Origin: Methylobacterium variabile
Lineage (GTDB): Bacteria > Pseudomonadota > Alphaproteobacteria > Rhizobiales > Beijerinckiaceae
Assembly (NCBI RefSeq): GCF_001043975.1
Contig: NZ_LABY01000107.1
Location: 1 to 42,752, forward strand
DNA: 42,752 bases
Reading direction: 5' to 3'
Shown here: in pieces, positions 1 through 8,598 of the stretch
How the letters are laid out: the number at the start of each line of letters is the position of its first letter
Numbering within the stretch: the stretch's first letter is position 1
Notes under the pieces: model-generated
Seen by the model: the letters and a program-made list of their open reading frames with translations, nothing else
Databases searched by the model: none
Told to the model about the DNA's origin: nothing
Made by a program: the position numbers and the translations under genes

Positions 1-87
1 GGTCCGCCGACACAGCTCCCGCTTGGCCTGCCATCGCAGATCGGCGGCCGTAGCGATGTCGGTCCGGATCTCGACGGCACGCGTCAT
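1..87 (-). CDS. Probable IS630-family transposase, N-terminal fragment (runs off window)
   Basis: A minus-strand frame starts with ATG at 87-85, preceded by a strong GGAGGAG ribosome-binding site at 91-97, and stays open to the window edge (29 residues visible). The opening MTRAVEIRTD followed by LRWQAKRE resembles the first residues of IS630-type transposases common in Rhizobiales, in which the N-terminal region leads into a helix-turn-helix. That match is from memory of the family, not a search. The catalytic DDE region lies outside the window. The sequence around 152-165 (tcaaaacctaagcg) may be part of an IS end, but the other end cannot be seen. It could instead be an unrelated small gene. 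Confidence 0.45.
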   Translation of the reverse strand, partial: MTRAVEIRTDIATAADLRWQAKRELCRRT

Positions 88-266
88 AGGCTCCTCCCCG
101 GTGAAGGGCAGCAGCGAATCACACGCACGCGCCAATGAAAACCCGCTACGAGTCAAAACCTAAGCGCGGCGGTATCACTGGGGGTTGTCACCGGGCCGCG
201 ATCAGTCTTGTCGCACGATGCAGTCTCTGCCTGACCTGACCTGTTCGAGCAAAGGCCAAGCGCATA

Positions 267-288
267 CCCTCCCCGTCTGGGAGAGGGG
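267..288. repeat. Imperfect palindrome related to the CCTCTCCCC repeat family
   Basis: CCCTCCCC at 267-274 pairs with GGGAGAGGG at 279-287 with one bulged A. The core resembles the palindromes found between serine-cycle genes at 28894, 31741 and 36637. It lies 3' of mutS and could act as its terminator or be an interspersed repeat copy. Confidence 0.4.
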
Positions 289-358
289 ATCCCGTGCCTT
301 GTCGGCATCGGAACAGGTCGGGCGGACATCGTCCGACGGGGACGAAGGCCGCGCGATC

Positions 359-3130
359 CTATGCCTCCGCCCGCGCCGCCTTGAGCCGATAGAGCGCGTC
401 CAGTGCCTCTCGCGGGCTCAAGGAATCCGGGTCGATCCCATCGAGGAGCAGGCCGACCGGATCGGGCTTCTCCACCGGAGCCGCCGGGGTGACGCTCGGC
501 GGCATCGCGGCGAAGAGCGGCAGTTCGGCGGGCGCCTTGCGACCGCGGCCGCCCTCCCCCCGCTCCAGCTCGGCGAGCAGGGCCTTGGCGCGGGCGATCA
601 CCGGGGCGGGCAGGCCGGCGAGACGCGCCACCTGGAGGCCGTAGGAGCGGTCGGCGGCGCCCGGCACCACCTCGTGCAGGAAGACCACGTCGCCCTTCCA
701 CTCGGTCACCTTGAGGGTGGCGTTGGAAAGCCGGTCGAGGGTTTGCGCCAGGCCGGTCAGCTCGTGGAAGTGCGTGGCGAACAGCGCCCGGCAGCCGCTC
801 GCGCCGTGCAGGTGCTCGAGGCACGCCCAGGCGATCGACAGGCCGTCGAAGGTCGCGGTGCCGCGGCCGATCTCGTCGAGCACCACGAGCGAGCGACGCG
901 TCGCCTGGTTCAGGATCGCGGCGGTCTCGACCATCTCGACCATGAAGGTCGAGTGGCCCCGCGCCAGGTCGTCGGCGGCGCCGACGCGGGAGAAGAGCCG
1001 GTCGACGAGGCCGAGATGGGCGAAGGATGCCGGCACGTAGGCGCCCATCTGGGCCAGCACCGCGATGAGGGCGTTCTGGCGCAGGAAGGTCGACTTGCCG
1101 CCCATGTTCGGGCCGGTGACGAGGAGGATCTGGCCCGCCTTGTCGCCGGAAAGGTCGCAGGCATTGGCGATGAAGGCCTCGCCGGACCGGGTCAGCGCCG
1201 CCTCGACGACGGGGTGGCGCCCGCCCTCGATCCGGAAGGCGAGGCTGTCGTCGACGACCGGTCGGGTCCAGTTCAGCTCGACGGCGAGCTCGGCGTGCGA
1301 GGCCGCGACGTCGAGGGCGGCGAGCGCGCTCGCCGCCGCCACGATCGCCTCGGACTGGCCGATCACGGAGGCGGAGAGCGCGTCGAAGATCTCGAGCTCG
1401 AGGGCGAGGCCGCGCCCGGCGGCATTGGCGATCTTCGTCTCCAGCTCGCCCAGTTCGACGCTGGTGAAGCGCATCGCGTCCACCATGGTCTGGCGGTGGA
1501 CGAAGGTGGCGCGCCAGGGATCCTTCAGCAGGGTCTCACCGAAGGCTTGCGGCACCTCGATGTAGTAGCCGAGCAGGTTGTTGTGCTTGATCCGGAGCGT
1601 CCGGCAGCCCGTATCCGCGGCGTAGCGGGCCTGGAGCCCGGCCACGACCTGCCGGGAATCGCGCTGGAGCGTGCGGGCCTCGTCGAGTTCCGTCTTGTAG
1701 CCCTCGCGCACGAAGCCGCCGTCGCGGCGCTGGAGCGGCAGGTCGTCGGCGAGCGCGGCGGCGAGCTCGTCGGCGAGGTCCTGCCCGAGCCCGGCGAGGA
1801 GGCGAGCGGCCTTGCCGATCTCGCCCGGGAGCGCGCCGGCGCCGGCGAGCGCCGTGGCGATGCCACGGGCGGCGAGCAGCCCGTCGCGGAGCGCCGCGAG
1901 GTCGCGGGGCCCGGCCCGGCCGAGGCCGATCCGCGTGAGCGCTCGGGCCATGTCGGGCGCGCGGGCGAGCTCGGCCCGCAGTTCCGCTCGTAACGCCTCC
2001 TCGCCGACCAGGAACTCGACCGCGTCGTGCCGGCGCCGGATCAGCGCAAGGTCCGTCGAGGGGCCGGCGAGCCGCTCGGCCAGCAGCCGCGCCCCGGCGC
2101 CCCCCACCGTCCGGTCGATGGCGGCGAGCAGGCTCCCGGCCCGCTCGCCCGAGAGGGTGCGGGTCAGTTCGAGGTTCTGGCGCGTCGCCGCGTCGATCAT
2201 CAGGCTCGCGCCCGCCGCCTGACGGGTCGGCGGGCTCAGGGTCACCTTCGCGCCGAGCTGGGTGCGGGCGATGTAGTGCAGCACCGCGCCCGCCGCCGCG
2301 ACCTCGACCCGGCTGAAGGCGCCGAAGCCGTCGAGGGTCTGGACGCCGAACTGCTCCTTGATCGCCCGCTCGGCGGAGGCCGGGTCGAGATCGCCGCGGC
2401 CGACCGGGGTCACGGCGGCCGGCGTGTCGCGCCAGAGGCGGGCGAGGTCGGGATCCTGGTGGATCGCCTCCGCCATCACGATCTCGCGCGGGTCGAGCCG
2501 GGCGATCTCGGCGGCGAGCGCCCCGCCCTCGGCCTCGCCCAGCGAGAAGCGCCCGGTCGAGATGTCGACGGCGGCGAGGCCGTAGGCCCAGGCCGACTCC
2601 GAGGCGCGCCGGCGCGCGAGCGCCAGGAGCACGTTGGCCCGGCCGGGATCGAGGAGCCGCTCCTCCGTGATCGTGCCCGGGGTGACGAGGCGCACCACCT
2701 CGCGCCGCACCACCGACTTCGAGCCGCGCTTCTTGGCCTCGGCCGGATCCTCGGTCTGCTCGCAGACCGCGACCCGGTGGCCGAGGCCGATCAGACGCTG
2801 CAGGTAGTCGTCGGAGCGATCCACCGGCACGCCGCACATCGGGATGTCGGCGCCCGCGTGCTTGCCGCGGCGGGTGAGCACGATGCCGAGCGCCCGCGAC
2901 GCGATCTCGGCGTCCTCGAAGAACAGCTCGTAGAAATCCCCCATGCGGTAGAACAGCAGGGAATCGGGATTCGCCGCCTTGATCTCGATGTACTGCGCCA
3001 TCATCGGCGAGACCTTGGTCTCGTCGTCGGGAGCGGCCCGGCGGGTGCGGGCGGGCGGCGGGGGCGCCTCGTCGGTCGGCTCGAAAGCCTCGTCGCGCAG
3101 GCGGCGGCCGGTGTCGCTGTCCATCGTCAT
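359..3130 (-). CDS. mutS: DNA mismatch repair protein MutS
   Basis: MutS recognises mismatched and looped bases and, with MutL, starts strand-directed repair in the cytoplasm. The 923-residue product is slightly longer than the usual 850-900 because of a Pro/Arg-rich N-terminal extension of about 40 residues. The mismatch-wedge Phe-X-Glu motif is visible as FYE at residues 66-68. The C-terminal ATPase Walker A is GPNMGGKST at 673-681, followed by the DEIGRGT Walker B region and the ATHFHEL segment. I took the ATG at 3130; a second in-frame ATG two codons later (3124) is equally possible. It is transcribed alone, divergent from maeB across a 243-base gap. Nothing suggests damage: all expected motifs are present. 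Confidence 0.97.
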   Translation of the reverse strand: MTMDSDTGRRLRDEAFEPTDEAPPPPARTRRAAPDDETKVSPMMAQYIEIKAANPDSLLFYRMGDFYELFFEDAEIASRALGIVLTRRGKHAGADIPMCGVPVDRSDDYLQRLIGLGHRVAVCEQTEDPAEAKKRGSKSVVRREVVRLVTPGTITEERLLDPGRANVLLALARRRASESAWAYGLAAVDISTGRFSLGEAEGGALAAEIARLDPREIVMAEAIHQDPDLARLWRDTPAAVTPVGRGDLDPASAERAIKEQFGVQTLDGFGAFSRVEVAAAGAVLHYIARTQLGAKVTLSPPTRQAAGASLMIDAATRQNLELTRTLSGERAGSLLAAIDRTVGGAGARLLAERLAGPSTDLALIRRRHDAVEFLVGEEALRAELRAELARAPDMARALTRIGLGRAGPRDLAALRDGLLAARGIATALAGAGALPGEIGKAARLLAGLGQDLADELAAALADDLPLQRRDGGFVREGYKTELDEARTLQRDSRQVVAGLQARYAADTGCRTLRIKHNNLLGYYIEVPQAFGETLLKDPWRATFVHRQTMVDAMRFTSVELGELETKIANAAGRGLALELEIFDALSASVIGQSEAIVAAASALAALDVAASHAELAVELNWTRPVVDDSLAFRIEGGRHPVVEAALTRSGEAFIANACDLSGDKAGQILLVTGPNMGGKSTFLRQNALIAVLAQMGAYVPASFAHLGLVDRLFSRVGAADDLARGHSTFMVEMVETAAILNQATRRSLVVLDEIGRGTATFDGLSIAWACLEHLHGASGCRALFATHFHELTGLAQTLDRLSNATLKVTEWKGDVVFLHEVVPGAADRSYGLQVARLAGLPAPVIARAKALLAELERGEGGRGRKAPAELPLFAAMPPSVTPAAPVEKPDPVGLLLDGIDPDSLSPREALDALYRLKAARAEA

Positions 3131-3373
3131 GGGATCGGGGGCTGTCGTCGGATCGGCGGCGAAGTGGTCTGCCAGACTAACAGAGGACCTCGGCCACGCT
3201 CCAGACCGGCACGGCGTGGATGATGGGGATCGTCATCCCCGAAGGAAATGGCGCACGGGCGGGTGTTAGCGCCGCAGCGCCGCTTGAGCCGGCCGAGCCA
3301 TGGCCCTAAGGGACGTGTCCCCCGTCATCTTGCGTCCCGCAACGTGATTCTTGGTCGTAGAGAAGAGCTTGGC

Positions 3374-5665
3374 ATGAGCGAGTCCCGCCCCGTCACCCGC
3401 CGCAAGCGCCCGACCTTCACCGACCAGGAGGCGCTGCAGTTCCACCAGCAGGGCCGCCCCGGCAAGCTCGAGGTGGTGGCGACGAAGCCGATGGCGACCC
3501 AGCGCGACCTGTCGCTGGCCTACTCGCCGGGCGTCGCCGTCCCGGTGCTGGCCATCGCGGACGATCCGGCGCTCGCCTACGACTACACCGCGAAGGGCAA
3601 CCTCGTCGCGGTGATCTCGAACGGCACCGCGATCCTCGGCCTCGGCAACCGCGGCGCGCTCGCCTCGAAGCCCGTGATGGAGGGCAAGGCGGTCCTGTTC
3701 AAGCGCTTCGCCGACATCGATTCCTTCGACCTCGAGGTCGGCACCGAGGACGCCGAGGCGTTCATCAACTGTGTGCGCTATCTCGGGCCCACCTTCGGCG
3801 GCATCAACCTGGAGGACATCAAGGCTCCCGAGTGCTTCATCATCGAGGAGCGCCTGCGGGAACTGATGGACATCCCGGTCTTCCACGACGACCAGCACGG
3901 TACCGCGATCATCTCGGCGGCTGGCATCATCAACGCCCTGCACCTCACCGGCCGCGACATTTCCGAGGCCCGCCTCGTCGTCAACGGCGCCGGGGCGGCG
4001 GGCATCGCCTGCATCGAGCTCGTCAAGGCGCTCGGCTTCCGCTCCGAGAACGTGATCCTGTGCGACACCAAGGGCGTGGTGTTCCAGGGCCGCACCGAGG
4101 GCATGAACCAGTGGAAGTCGGCCCACGCGGTCGCGACCTCGAAGCGCACGCTCGCCGAGGCGATGGAGGGCGCCGACATCGTGTTCGGCCTCTCGGTGAA
4201 GGGCGCCTTCACCCCTGAGATGATCGCCTCGATGGCGCCCCAGCCGATCATCTTCGCGATGGCCAACCCCGATCCGGAGATCACCCCCGAGGGGGTGGCC
4301 CAGGTCCGCGACGACGCCATCGTGGCGACCGGGCGCTCGGACTACCCGAACCAGGTCAACAACGTTCTCGGCTTCCCCTACATCTTCCGCGGCGCGCTCG
4401 ACGTGCACGCGACCACGATCAACATGGAGATGAAGATCGCGGCGGCCGAGGCGCTCGCGGCGCTCGCCCGCGAGGACGTGCCGGACGAGGTGGCGGCGGC
4501 CTACCAGGGCGCGCGGCCGCGCTTCGGGCGCGAGTACATCATCCCGGTGCCGTTCGATCCCCGGCTGATCCACACCGTGCCGCCGGCAGTGGCCAAGGCC
4601 GCGATGGAGACCGGCGTCGCCCGCAAGCCGATCGACAACATGGACCGCTATCGGGCCCAGCTCTCGGCCCGGCGCGATCCCGTCGCCGGCACCCTCAACC
4701 GGGTGTTCGAGCGGGTGCGCAAATTCCCCAAGCGCGTGGTCTTCGCTGAGGGCGAGGAGGAGGTGGTGATCCGCGCCGCGGTCTCCTTCGTCAACCAGGG
4801 CCTCGGCACCGCGATCCTGGTCGGCCGCGAGGACCGGGTGATGGCGAATGCCGAGGCTGCCGGCATCGACCTCTCGGGCCGCGACAACATCGAGATCCAC
4901 AACGCCGCGAAGTCGCACCGCAACAACGTCTACGCGCAGTTCCTCTACGCCCGGATGCAGCGCAAGGGCTTCCTGTTCCGCGACTGCCAGCGCCTGATCA
5001 ACCAGGACCGCAACCACTTCGCGGCCTCGATGGTGGCGCTCGGCGACGCCGACGCGATGGTGACCGGCACCACCCGCAACTACTCGATCGCGCTCGAGGA
5101 CGTGCGCCGCGTCATCGACCACAAGCCCGGCCACCGGGTGATCGGCGTCTCGCTCTGCCTCGCCCGCGGCCGCGTGGTGCTGGTGGCCGACACGGCGATC
5201 CACGAGATGCCGAGCGCCGAGGAGCTGGCCGGCATCGCCATCGAGGCGGCCGGCGTGGCGCGGCGCCTCGGCTACGAGCCGCGGGTGGCGATGCTGTCGT
5301 TCTCGACCTTCGGCTTCCCCAAGGCCGAGCGGGCCGAGAAGGTGCAGGAGGCGGTGCGGATCCTCGACGGGATGCGGGTCGATTTCGAGTATGATGGCGA
5401 GATGGCGGCCGACGTCGCCCTCAACAAGGACCTGCTCGCCCAGTACCCGTTCAGCCGCCTCAAGCAGCCGGCCAACGTCCTGGTGATGCCGGCCTTCCAC
5501 TCGGCTTCGATCTCGACCAAGATGCTGCAGGAGCTCGGCGGCGCCCAGGTTCTCGGGCCGCTGATCGTTGGCCTCGACAAGGCGGTGCAGATCGTTCCCC
5601 TCGGGGCGACCGATTCCGACCTCGTCAACATGGCGGCGCTCGCCGCCTACAACATCGGCGGCTGA
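3374..5665 (+). CDS. maeB: NADP-dependent malic enzyme with C-terminal phosphotransacetylase-like domain (MaeB type)
   Basis: This enzyme oxidatively decarboxylates malate to pyruvate and yields NADPH. The 763-residue product has the two-part MaeB layout. A malic-enzyme half covers about residues 1-430, with LAYSPGVA early on and a dinucleotide-binding GAGAAG at 205-210. A phosphotransacetylase-like half follows from about 440 to the end; in characterised MaeB proteins this half is regulatory rather than an active acetyltransferase. I chose the ATG at 3374, which begins [15 protein letters not shown] and gives the usual family length; the open frame extends upstream to 3248 without a better start. 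A purine-rich stretch (gagaagag) lies just upstream. Its place beside a serine-cycle cluster suggests a role in balancing C4 and C3 pools, which is inference. Confidence 0.95.
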   Translation: MSESRPVTRRKRPTFTDQEALQFHQQGRPGKLEVVATKPMATQRDLSLAYSPGVAVPVLAIADDPALAYDYTAKGNLVAVISNGTAILGLGNRGALASKPVMEGKAVLFKRFADIDSFDLEVGTEDAEAFINCVRYLGPTFGGINLEDIKAPECFIIEERLRELMDIPVFHDDQHGTAIISAAGIINALHLTGRDISEARLVVNGAGAAGIACIELVKALGFRSENVILCDTKGVVFQGRTEGMNQWKSAHAVATSKRTLAEAMEGADIVFGLSVKGAFTPEMIASMAPQPIIFAMANPDPEITPEGVAQVRDDAIVATGRSDYPNQVNNVLGFPYIFRGALDVHATTINMEMKIAAAEALAALAREDVPDEVAAAYQGARPRFGREYIIPVPFDPRLIHTVPPAVAKAAMETGVARKPIDNMDRYRAQLSARRDPVAGTLNRVFERVRKFPKRVVFAEGEEEVVIRAAVSFVNQGLGTAILVGREDRVMANAEAAGIDLSGRDNIEIHNAAKSHRNNVYAQFLYARMQRKGFLFRDCQRLINQDRNHFAASMVALGDADAMVTGTTRNYSIALEDVRRVIDHKPGHRVIGVSLCLARGRVVLVADTAIHEMPSAEELAGIAIEAAGVARRLGYEPRVAMLSFSTFGFPKAERAEKVQEAVRILDGMRVDFEYDGEMAADVALNKDLLAQYPFSRLKQPANVLVMPAFHSASISTKMLQELGGAQVLGPLIVGLDKAVQIVPLGATDSDLVNMAALAAYNIGG

Positions 5666-5672
5666 GCCCGCG

Positions 5673-6263
5673 TCAGGCGCCGCCCGCCTCCCGGGCGGCG
5701 CTCTCCCTGGCCCGGTCCCGGGCCAGCTCCTCCGGCACCAGCGTGGCGGCGTCCTGGCGCGCCGCCAGCGCCGCGAGCCGCACGGGACGGTCTTCCCAGG
5801 CATCGACGCCGACGTCGCAGGAGCGGGTGGTGTCGGCAAGCGTCCCGTGGGTGTGGCCGTAGAGGTGGCGGGTGCCGCGCCACAGGCCCGGCCAGGCCCG
5901 ATGGGCGTAGTGCGCGAGGTACAGCCGCCACTCCCGGCCCTCCTCCCGCAGGGTGAGGCGCGCTCTCTCGACCGGCGGATCGGCCCAGGGCAGGTCGAGG
6001 ACCCGGTTGCTGTCGTGGTTGCCCCGCACCAGGCGCTTGACGCCGTTGAGGCGGGCGAAGATCGCCGCGCAGTGCTCGCGTTCCGCATGGGCCGCGAAGT
6101 CGCCGACGTGCCAGACCTCGTCGTCGGGGCCTACCGTCGCGTTCCAGTTCGCCACCAGCGTCTCGTCGTGCTCGGTCAGGGACCCGAAGCGCTGGCCGCG
6201 TTGGCGCAGGATGTGGGCGTCGCCGAAATGGGTGTCGGCGGTGAAGAAGACGGCCATGCGCAT
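5673..6263 (-). CDS. Metallophosphoesterase (calcineurin-like) family protein
   Basis: The 196-residue protein shows the full metal-binding set of the calcineurin-like phosphoesterase fold: an Asp-X-His near the N-terminus (ADTHFGD), a Gly-Asp (HVGDF), GNHD, a His in LAHYAH, and the final GHTHG. These residues normally hold a di-metal centre that hydrolyses phosphate esters. The substrate cannot be told from sequence; small single-domain members include phosphodiesterases and nucleotide pyrophosphatases. No signal peptide is seen, so it is probably cytoplasmic. The start MRMAVFFTADTH is the first ATG, with an alternative two codons later. It is convergent with maeB, only 7 bases apart, and a strong stem-loop covers its last codons. 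Confidence 0.9.
   Translation of the reverse strand: MRMAVFFTADTHFGDAHILRQRGQRFGSLTEHDETLVANWNATVGPDDEVWHVGDFAAHAEREHCAAIFARLNGVKRLVRGNHDSNRVLDLPWADPPVERARLTLREEGREWRLYLAHYAHRAWPGLWRGTRHLYGHTHGTLADTTRSCDVGVDAWEDRPVRLAALAARQDAATLVPEELARDRARESAAREAGGA
5677..5701. terminator. Stem-loop between convergent maeB and metallophosphoesterase genes
   Basis: A perfect 10-bp inverted repeat (gcgccgcccg at 5677-5686 and its complement at 5692-5701, loop of 5) sits just after maeB and inside the last codons of the opposing gene. There is no T-run, but the position suits a shared bidirectional terminator or transcript-end stabiliser. Confidence 0.5.
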
Positions 6264-6706
6264 CCGGTTCGAAGCGGGACGGATGCGGGTTCAGATGGGG
6301 CGGCGGCGCCCTTCGGCACGGGGCGGATCGCCGCGTCCGGCAGATGTCAGAGTCTCGTCGATGCAAACCGTCCTCTCGCCCTCGACCCCGTGCATGAGGT
6401 TTCGGCGGGACGGACGGAAGCAAGCGAAAGCTGCACGTGCGCATCGAACGATCGCTTCGGAATTTCCTGCCGGCGCCGGAGAGTTCGGAGGGTGACGCAA
6501 TCGAATTCAGATGAAACGAAAATCAACGATGTACGAAACCGGCATCCCGAGGCCCTCACTCATCAGCGCCGATCGCATCAGTGGGGGGCGGGCGGCGAAT
6601 AACGCCAGGCTTAGCAGTTCACGCCTGAAACTCGACTCCTCGACGGTTCCGCTGTCACCGGATGACGGATCCGCCTTTGTTCGTTCTGCGCGACGCTGAG
6701 TAGGGT
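6264..6706. other. Intergenic region without a supportable gene
   Basis: This 443-base gap separates the metallophosphoesterase from the low-GC cassette. It contains only short frames on both strands (longest about 70 residues) with no convincing start, ribosome-binding site or family resemblance. Base composition drifts from GC-rich to more balanced towards the right, which suggests the left edge of an acquired segment near 6500. No clear repeat or attachment site was seen. Confidence 0.5.
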
Positions 6707-7015
6707 CTACGGAATACTGGCACCCACACGTGCGGAGTGACTGCCCTGTGTTTCACTCCTCCCTGTTCGCTTGTTCGGAAGATACGGGTTATGGTCGCTC
6801 TTGGCGAGATAGTCGCCATATCTCTCTAAATGCTTGATCAGTTTTTCAAGATCATCGCTCGTTGCATCGTCGTTGAGCGAAGCAATCCAGTCCGCAATTG
6901 CTTGCCTGACAGGCTCAGAGTATCTCGGATACGTGTATACAAAAAAGAACTCAGCTTCGGATTGCCCCTCGAGGCGCAGAGCTAATTTTTCAAATGTTTC
7001 ATTGGAGACAGGCAT
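6707..7015 (-). CDS. Hypothetical protein, second gene of a low-GC two-gene cassette
   Basis: I do not recognise this 102-residue protein. From the ATG at 7015-7013 it starts MPVSNETFEKLALRL and contains an aromatic stretch (FFFVYTYPRYSEP), then a probably helical, acidic and amphipathic middle (SLNDDATSDDLEKLIKHLER). A basic, Ser/Gly-rich tail follows. No signal peptide or membrane segment is seen. The longer upstream frame (to 7231) overlaps the GNAT-like gene and is a less likely start. The start lies 5 bases after the stop of the GNAT-like gene at 7021, with a weak GGTGAT in front, so the two are almost certainly co-transcribed. Base composition is unlike the neighbours: 57 of 120 bases are G or C at 6841-6960. 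It could be a partner, antitoxin or immunity protein, but nothing proves it. Confidence 0.65.
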   Translation of the reverse strand: MPVSNETFEKLALRLEGQSEAEFFFVYTYPRYSEPVRQAIADWIASLNDDATSDDLEKLIKHLERYGDYLAKSDHNPYLPNKRTGRSETQGSHSARVGASIP

Positions 7016-7020
7016 GAAGA

Positions 7021-7689
7021 TCACCGAAGGTGCGCGTGCGCATTGTAGAATCGCAGGGCCGTATTCTGGTTGAAATACAGGTAGCGCCCATCGTTGGCAC
7101 GACCGGTCGCGAATCCCGGCAGCGTCTGATGCGTGATCGGATCGACGATTTCCGTCCCACGATGCTGGTACCAGGTTAACAGATTGTAACTCCCTTTGGG
7201 ATCCGCATGAAGCCATAAACGACCGTCGCACTCATTCAACGCGATGCAGACCGCCAAGTCCAGAGCTGCCTGACCAATCATCTTCGGTGAAACATCATGC
7301 CCAGAATCGTTGGTTACGATCAGGCATTCGGGCGGTGCCGTACTCAAGAAAAACAAGAAAGACGCGGAATTCTGCGCATCCAGACACCATCTTTCCCTTG
7401 ATAGCAGGGCGATCATTGCGGCTGGACGTTGCTCGGATCCGACTGTTAATTGAAATATACGTCCCCGCCGGTGAGACATGCCGAAGAGCACGAGGGGCGC
7501 GATCTGATACGGCCAATTCCAATCGGCGTCTGGCCGCCCGCCATGTCTTTTAATCACGGGTTGAACGTTGGTATGCCAATCACGTGCGAAGCCACGATCC
7601 GAATTCAGGCTCAAACTTATTTCGTGATGCCCAACCGCAATATATTGTCCATGTATCGAGCTGGGGACACGGGTGATGAATGTGTGCAA
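7021..7689 (-). CDS. GNAT-like N-acetyltransferase family protein, first gene of a low-GC cassette
   Basis: The 222-residue product resembles GNAT acetyltransferases, which move an acetyl group from acetyl-CoA to an amine. Suggestive features are a strand ending FFLSTAP near the middle, a following helix (ALDLAVCIALNE), the strand GRLWLHADP, and the NLLTWYQHRG helix-strand end typical of the GNAT C-terminal half. The usual acetyl-CoA loop (R/Q-X-X-G-X-G/A) is not clearly seen, so activity is uncertain. The only reasonable start is TTG at 7689, since a stop lies about 50 bases upstream in frame; it is preceded by a GGGGGGA ribosome-binding site. The partner gene follows 5 bases after its stop. 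Composition is markedly lower in GC than the flanking genes, suggesting horizontal acquisition. Confidence 0.65.
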   Translation of the reverse strand: MHTFITRVPSSIHGQYIAVGHHEISLSLNSDRGFARDWHTNVQPVIKRHGGRPDADWNWPYQIAPLVLFGMSHRRGRIFQLTVGSEQRPAAMIALLSRERWCLDAQNSASFLFFLSTAPPECLIVTNDSGHDVSPKMIGQAALDLAVCIALNECDGRLWLHADPKGSYNLLTWYQHRGTEIVDPITHQTLPGFATGRANDGRYLYFNQNTALRFYNAHAHLR

Positions 7690-8045
7690 CGTGTCCCCCC
7701 AGGCCGTGATGCGCGGACGCCGGACCGCCGCGACAAATCACGCACTGGGCCATAGCACTACAGCTTGTTGAAGAAAAGCATCAAATTTATTTTAAATAGC
7801 AGGCAGAGCAAGATGAAATTCGGGTAATCGTGACAATCGTAGACGCCCTCTGATACGGGATTCTAGAAAGGACATTTTGATATAAAATATTAAAATATTC
7901 AGTATGCATAAAATTAAACAAACGTATATTAAAAATCATATTTCAAATACGATTTTCCGGGAACCGGTATGTTGACCGATCCCCGGAACGAATCAGAGCA
8001 TTATCGATGCAGAACCCGGTTGGATTGCTGCGATTCTGAGCCCGC
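7690..8045. other. AT-rich intergenic region upstream of the GNAT-like gene
   Basis: This 356-base gap is the most AT-rich part of the window: only 11 of 60 bases are G or C at 7861-7920. It should hold the promoter of the minus-strand cassette and the end of the small secreted-protein gene. TATAAAAT-like stretches occur around 7881-7900, but I cannot single out one promoter. No gene or RNA was recognised. Confidence 0.5.
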
Positions 8046-8342
8046 TCAGTAGCGCGGGCCGCCCGAGGTGTTGCCGAGCTGCTGCTGGTAGCCCGGACGG
8101 GACGGGTTGCGGGCGTTCGGGTTGCCGTGCCGCATCGAGTTGCGGCGCATATGCCGGCGCATGTGGCGGTCGTGCCGCTTCATGTGGCGGTAGTGGTGGT
8201 GGCGGCGCATGGCGACGTGCTCGACCGTCGATTCCGCGCCGGCGACGGCCGGGGCCGGGCCGGTCACGGCGGCCGAGGCCGGGGTCACGGCGAGACCGCC
8301 CAGCAGCACGCCCGCCGCCAGGGCCAGGGTCAGGAACTTCAT
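8046..8342 (-). CDS. Small secreted His/Arg-rich protein
   Basis: The 98-residue product has a clear Sec signal peptide (MKFLTLALAAGVLLGGLAV, then TPASAAV) with probable cleavage after ASA near residue 24. The mature part has a short Ala/Pro/Val region and then a dense His/Met/Arg segment (roughly residues 41-73, with HHHYRH and repeated RRH/KRH) before a Pro/Gly/Asn-rich tail. It should act in the periplasm or outside. Small proteins of this kind are common in Methylobacterium but have no assigned function. Metal or nucleic-acid binding is a guess from composition. The ATG at 8342 has GGAG about 9 bases upstream. It is divergent from hrpB. Confidence 0.8.
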   Translation of the reverse strand: MKFLTLALAAGVLLGGLAVTPASAAVTGPAPAVAGAESTVEHVAMRRHHHYRHMKRHDRHMRRHMRRNSMRHGNPNARNPSRPGYQQQLGNTSGGPRY

Positions 8343-8564
8343 CGCAGTATTCTCCAGACGGTGGCACCCAGGCCATCCTGGTCGTAAATTTCCATTCGCG
8401 CCCTCGGTTCCGCAGGGGCACCAGAAATCAACCGGAAAAATTCTGCCCGAACCCTGCGGCGGGCGGAGAGCTGCCTCTGGGTCGCCATGAGGACCGGGCG
8501 CCGGGGGGGCGGCGCGGCGGACCGCGACGGGATGGGAGCGGTCCCGCGACCGTCATCCGGGCTT

Positions 8565-8598
8565 GCGCGCCGGGATGGCCTCCGCCATCCCGGCGCGC
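8565..8598. repeat. Perfect 15-bp hairpin directly in front of the hrpB start
   Basis: The arm gcgcgccgggatggc at 8565-8579 is exactly complementary to 8584-8598 with a 4-base loop; with one mismatch it extends to 8561-8602. It ends immediately before the ATG at 8599, and the alternative ATG at 8575 lies inside the left arm. In the hrpB mRNA it could mask the start region. Confidence 0.75.

Noticed and set aside
3266..6088. 940-residue minus-strand frame opposite maeB
   Set aside because: Antisense shadow of a clearly coding maeB; composition is Arg/His/Asp-rich nonsense with no family motifs, as expected for high-GC codon use.
6511..6699. 62-codon plus-strand frame in the gap before the low-GC cassette
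   Set aside because: No ribosome-binding site or family resemblance; short and probably chance.
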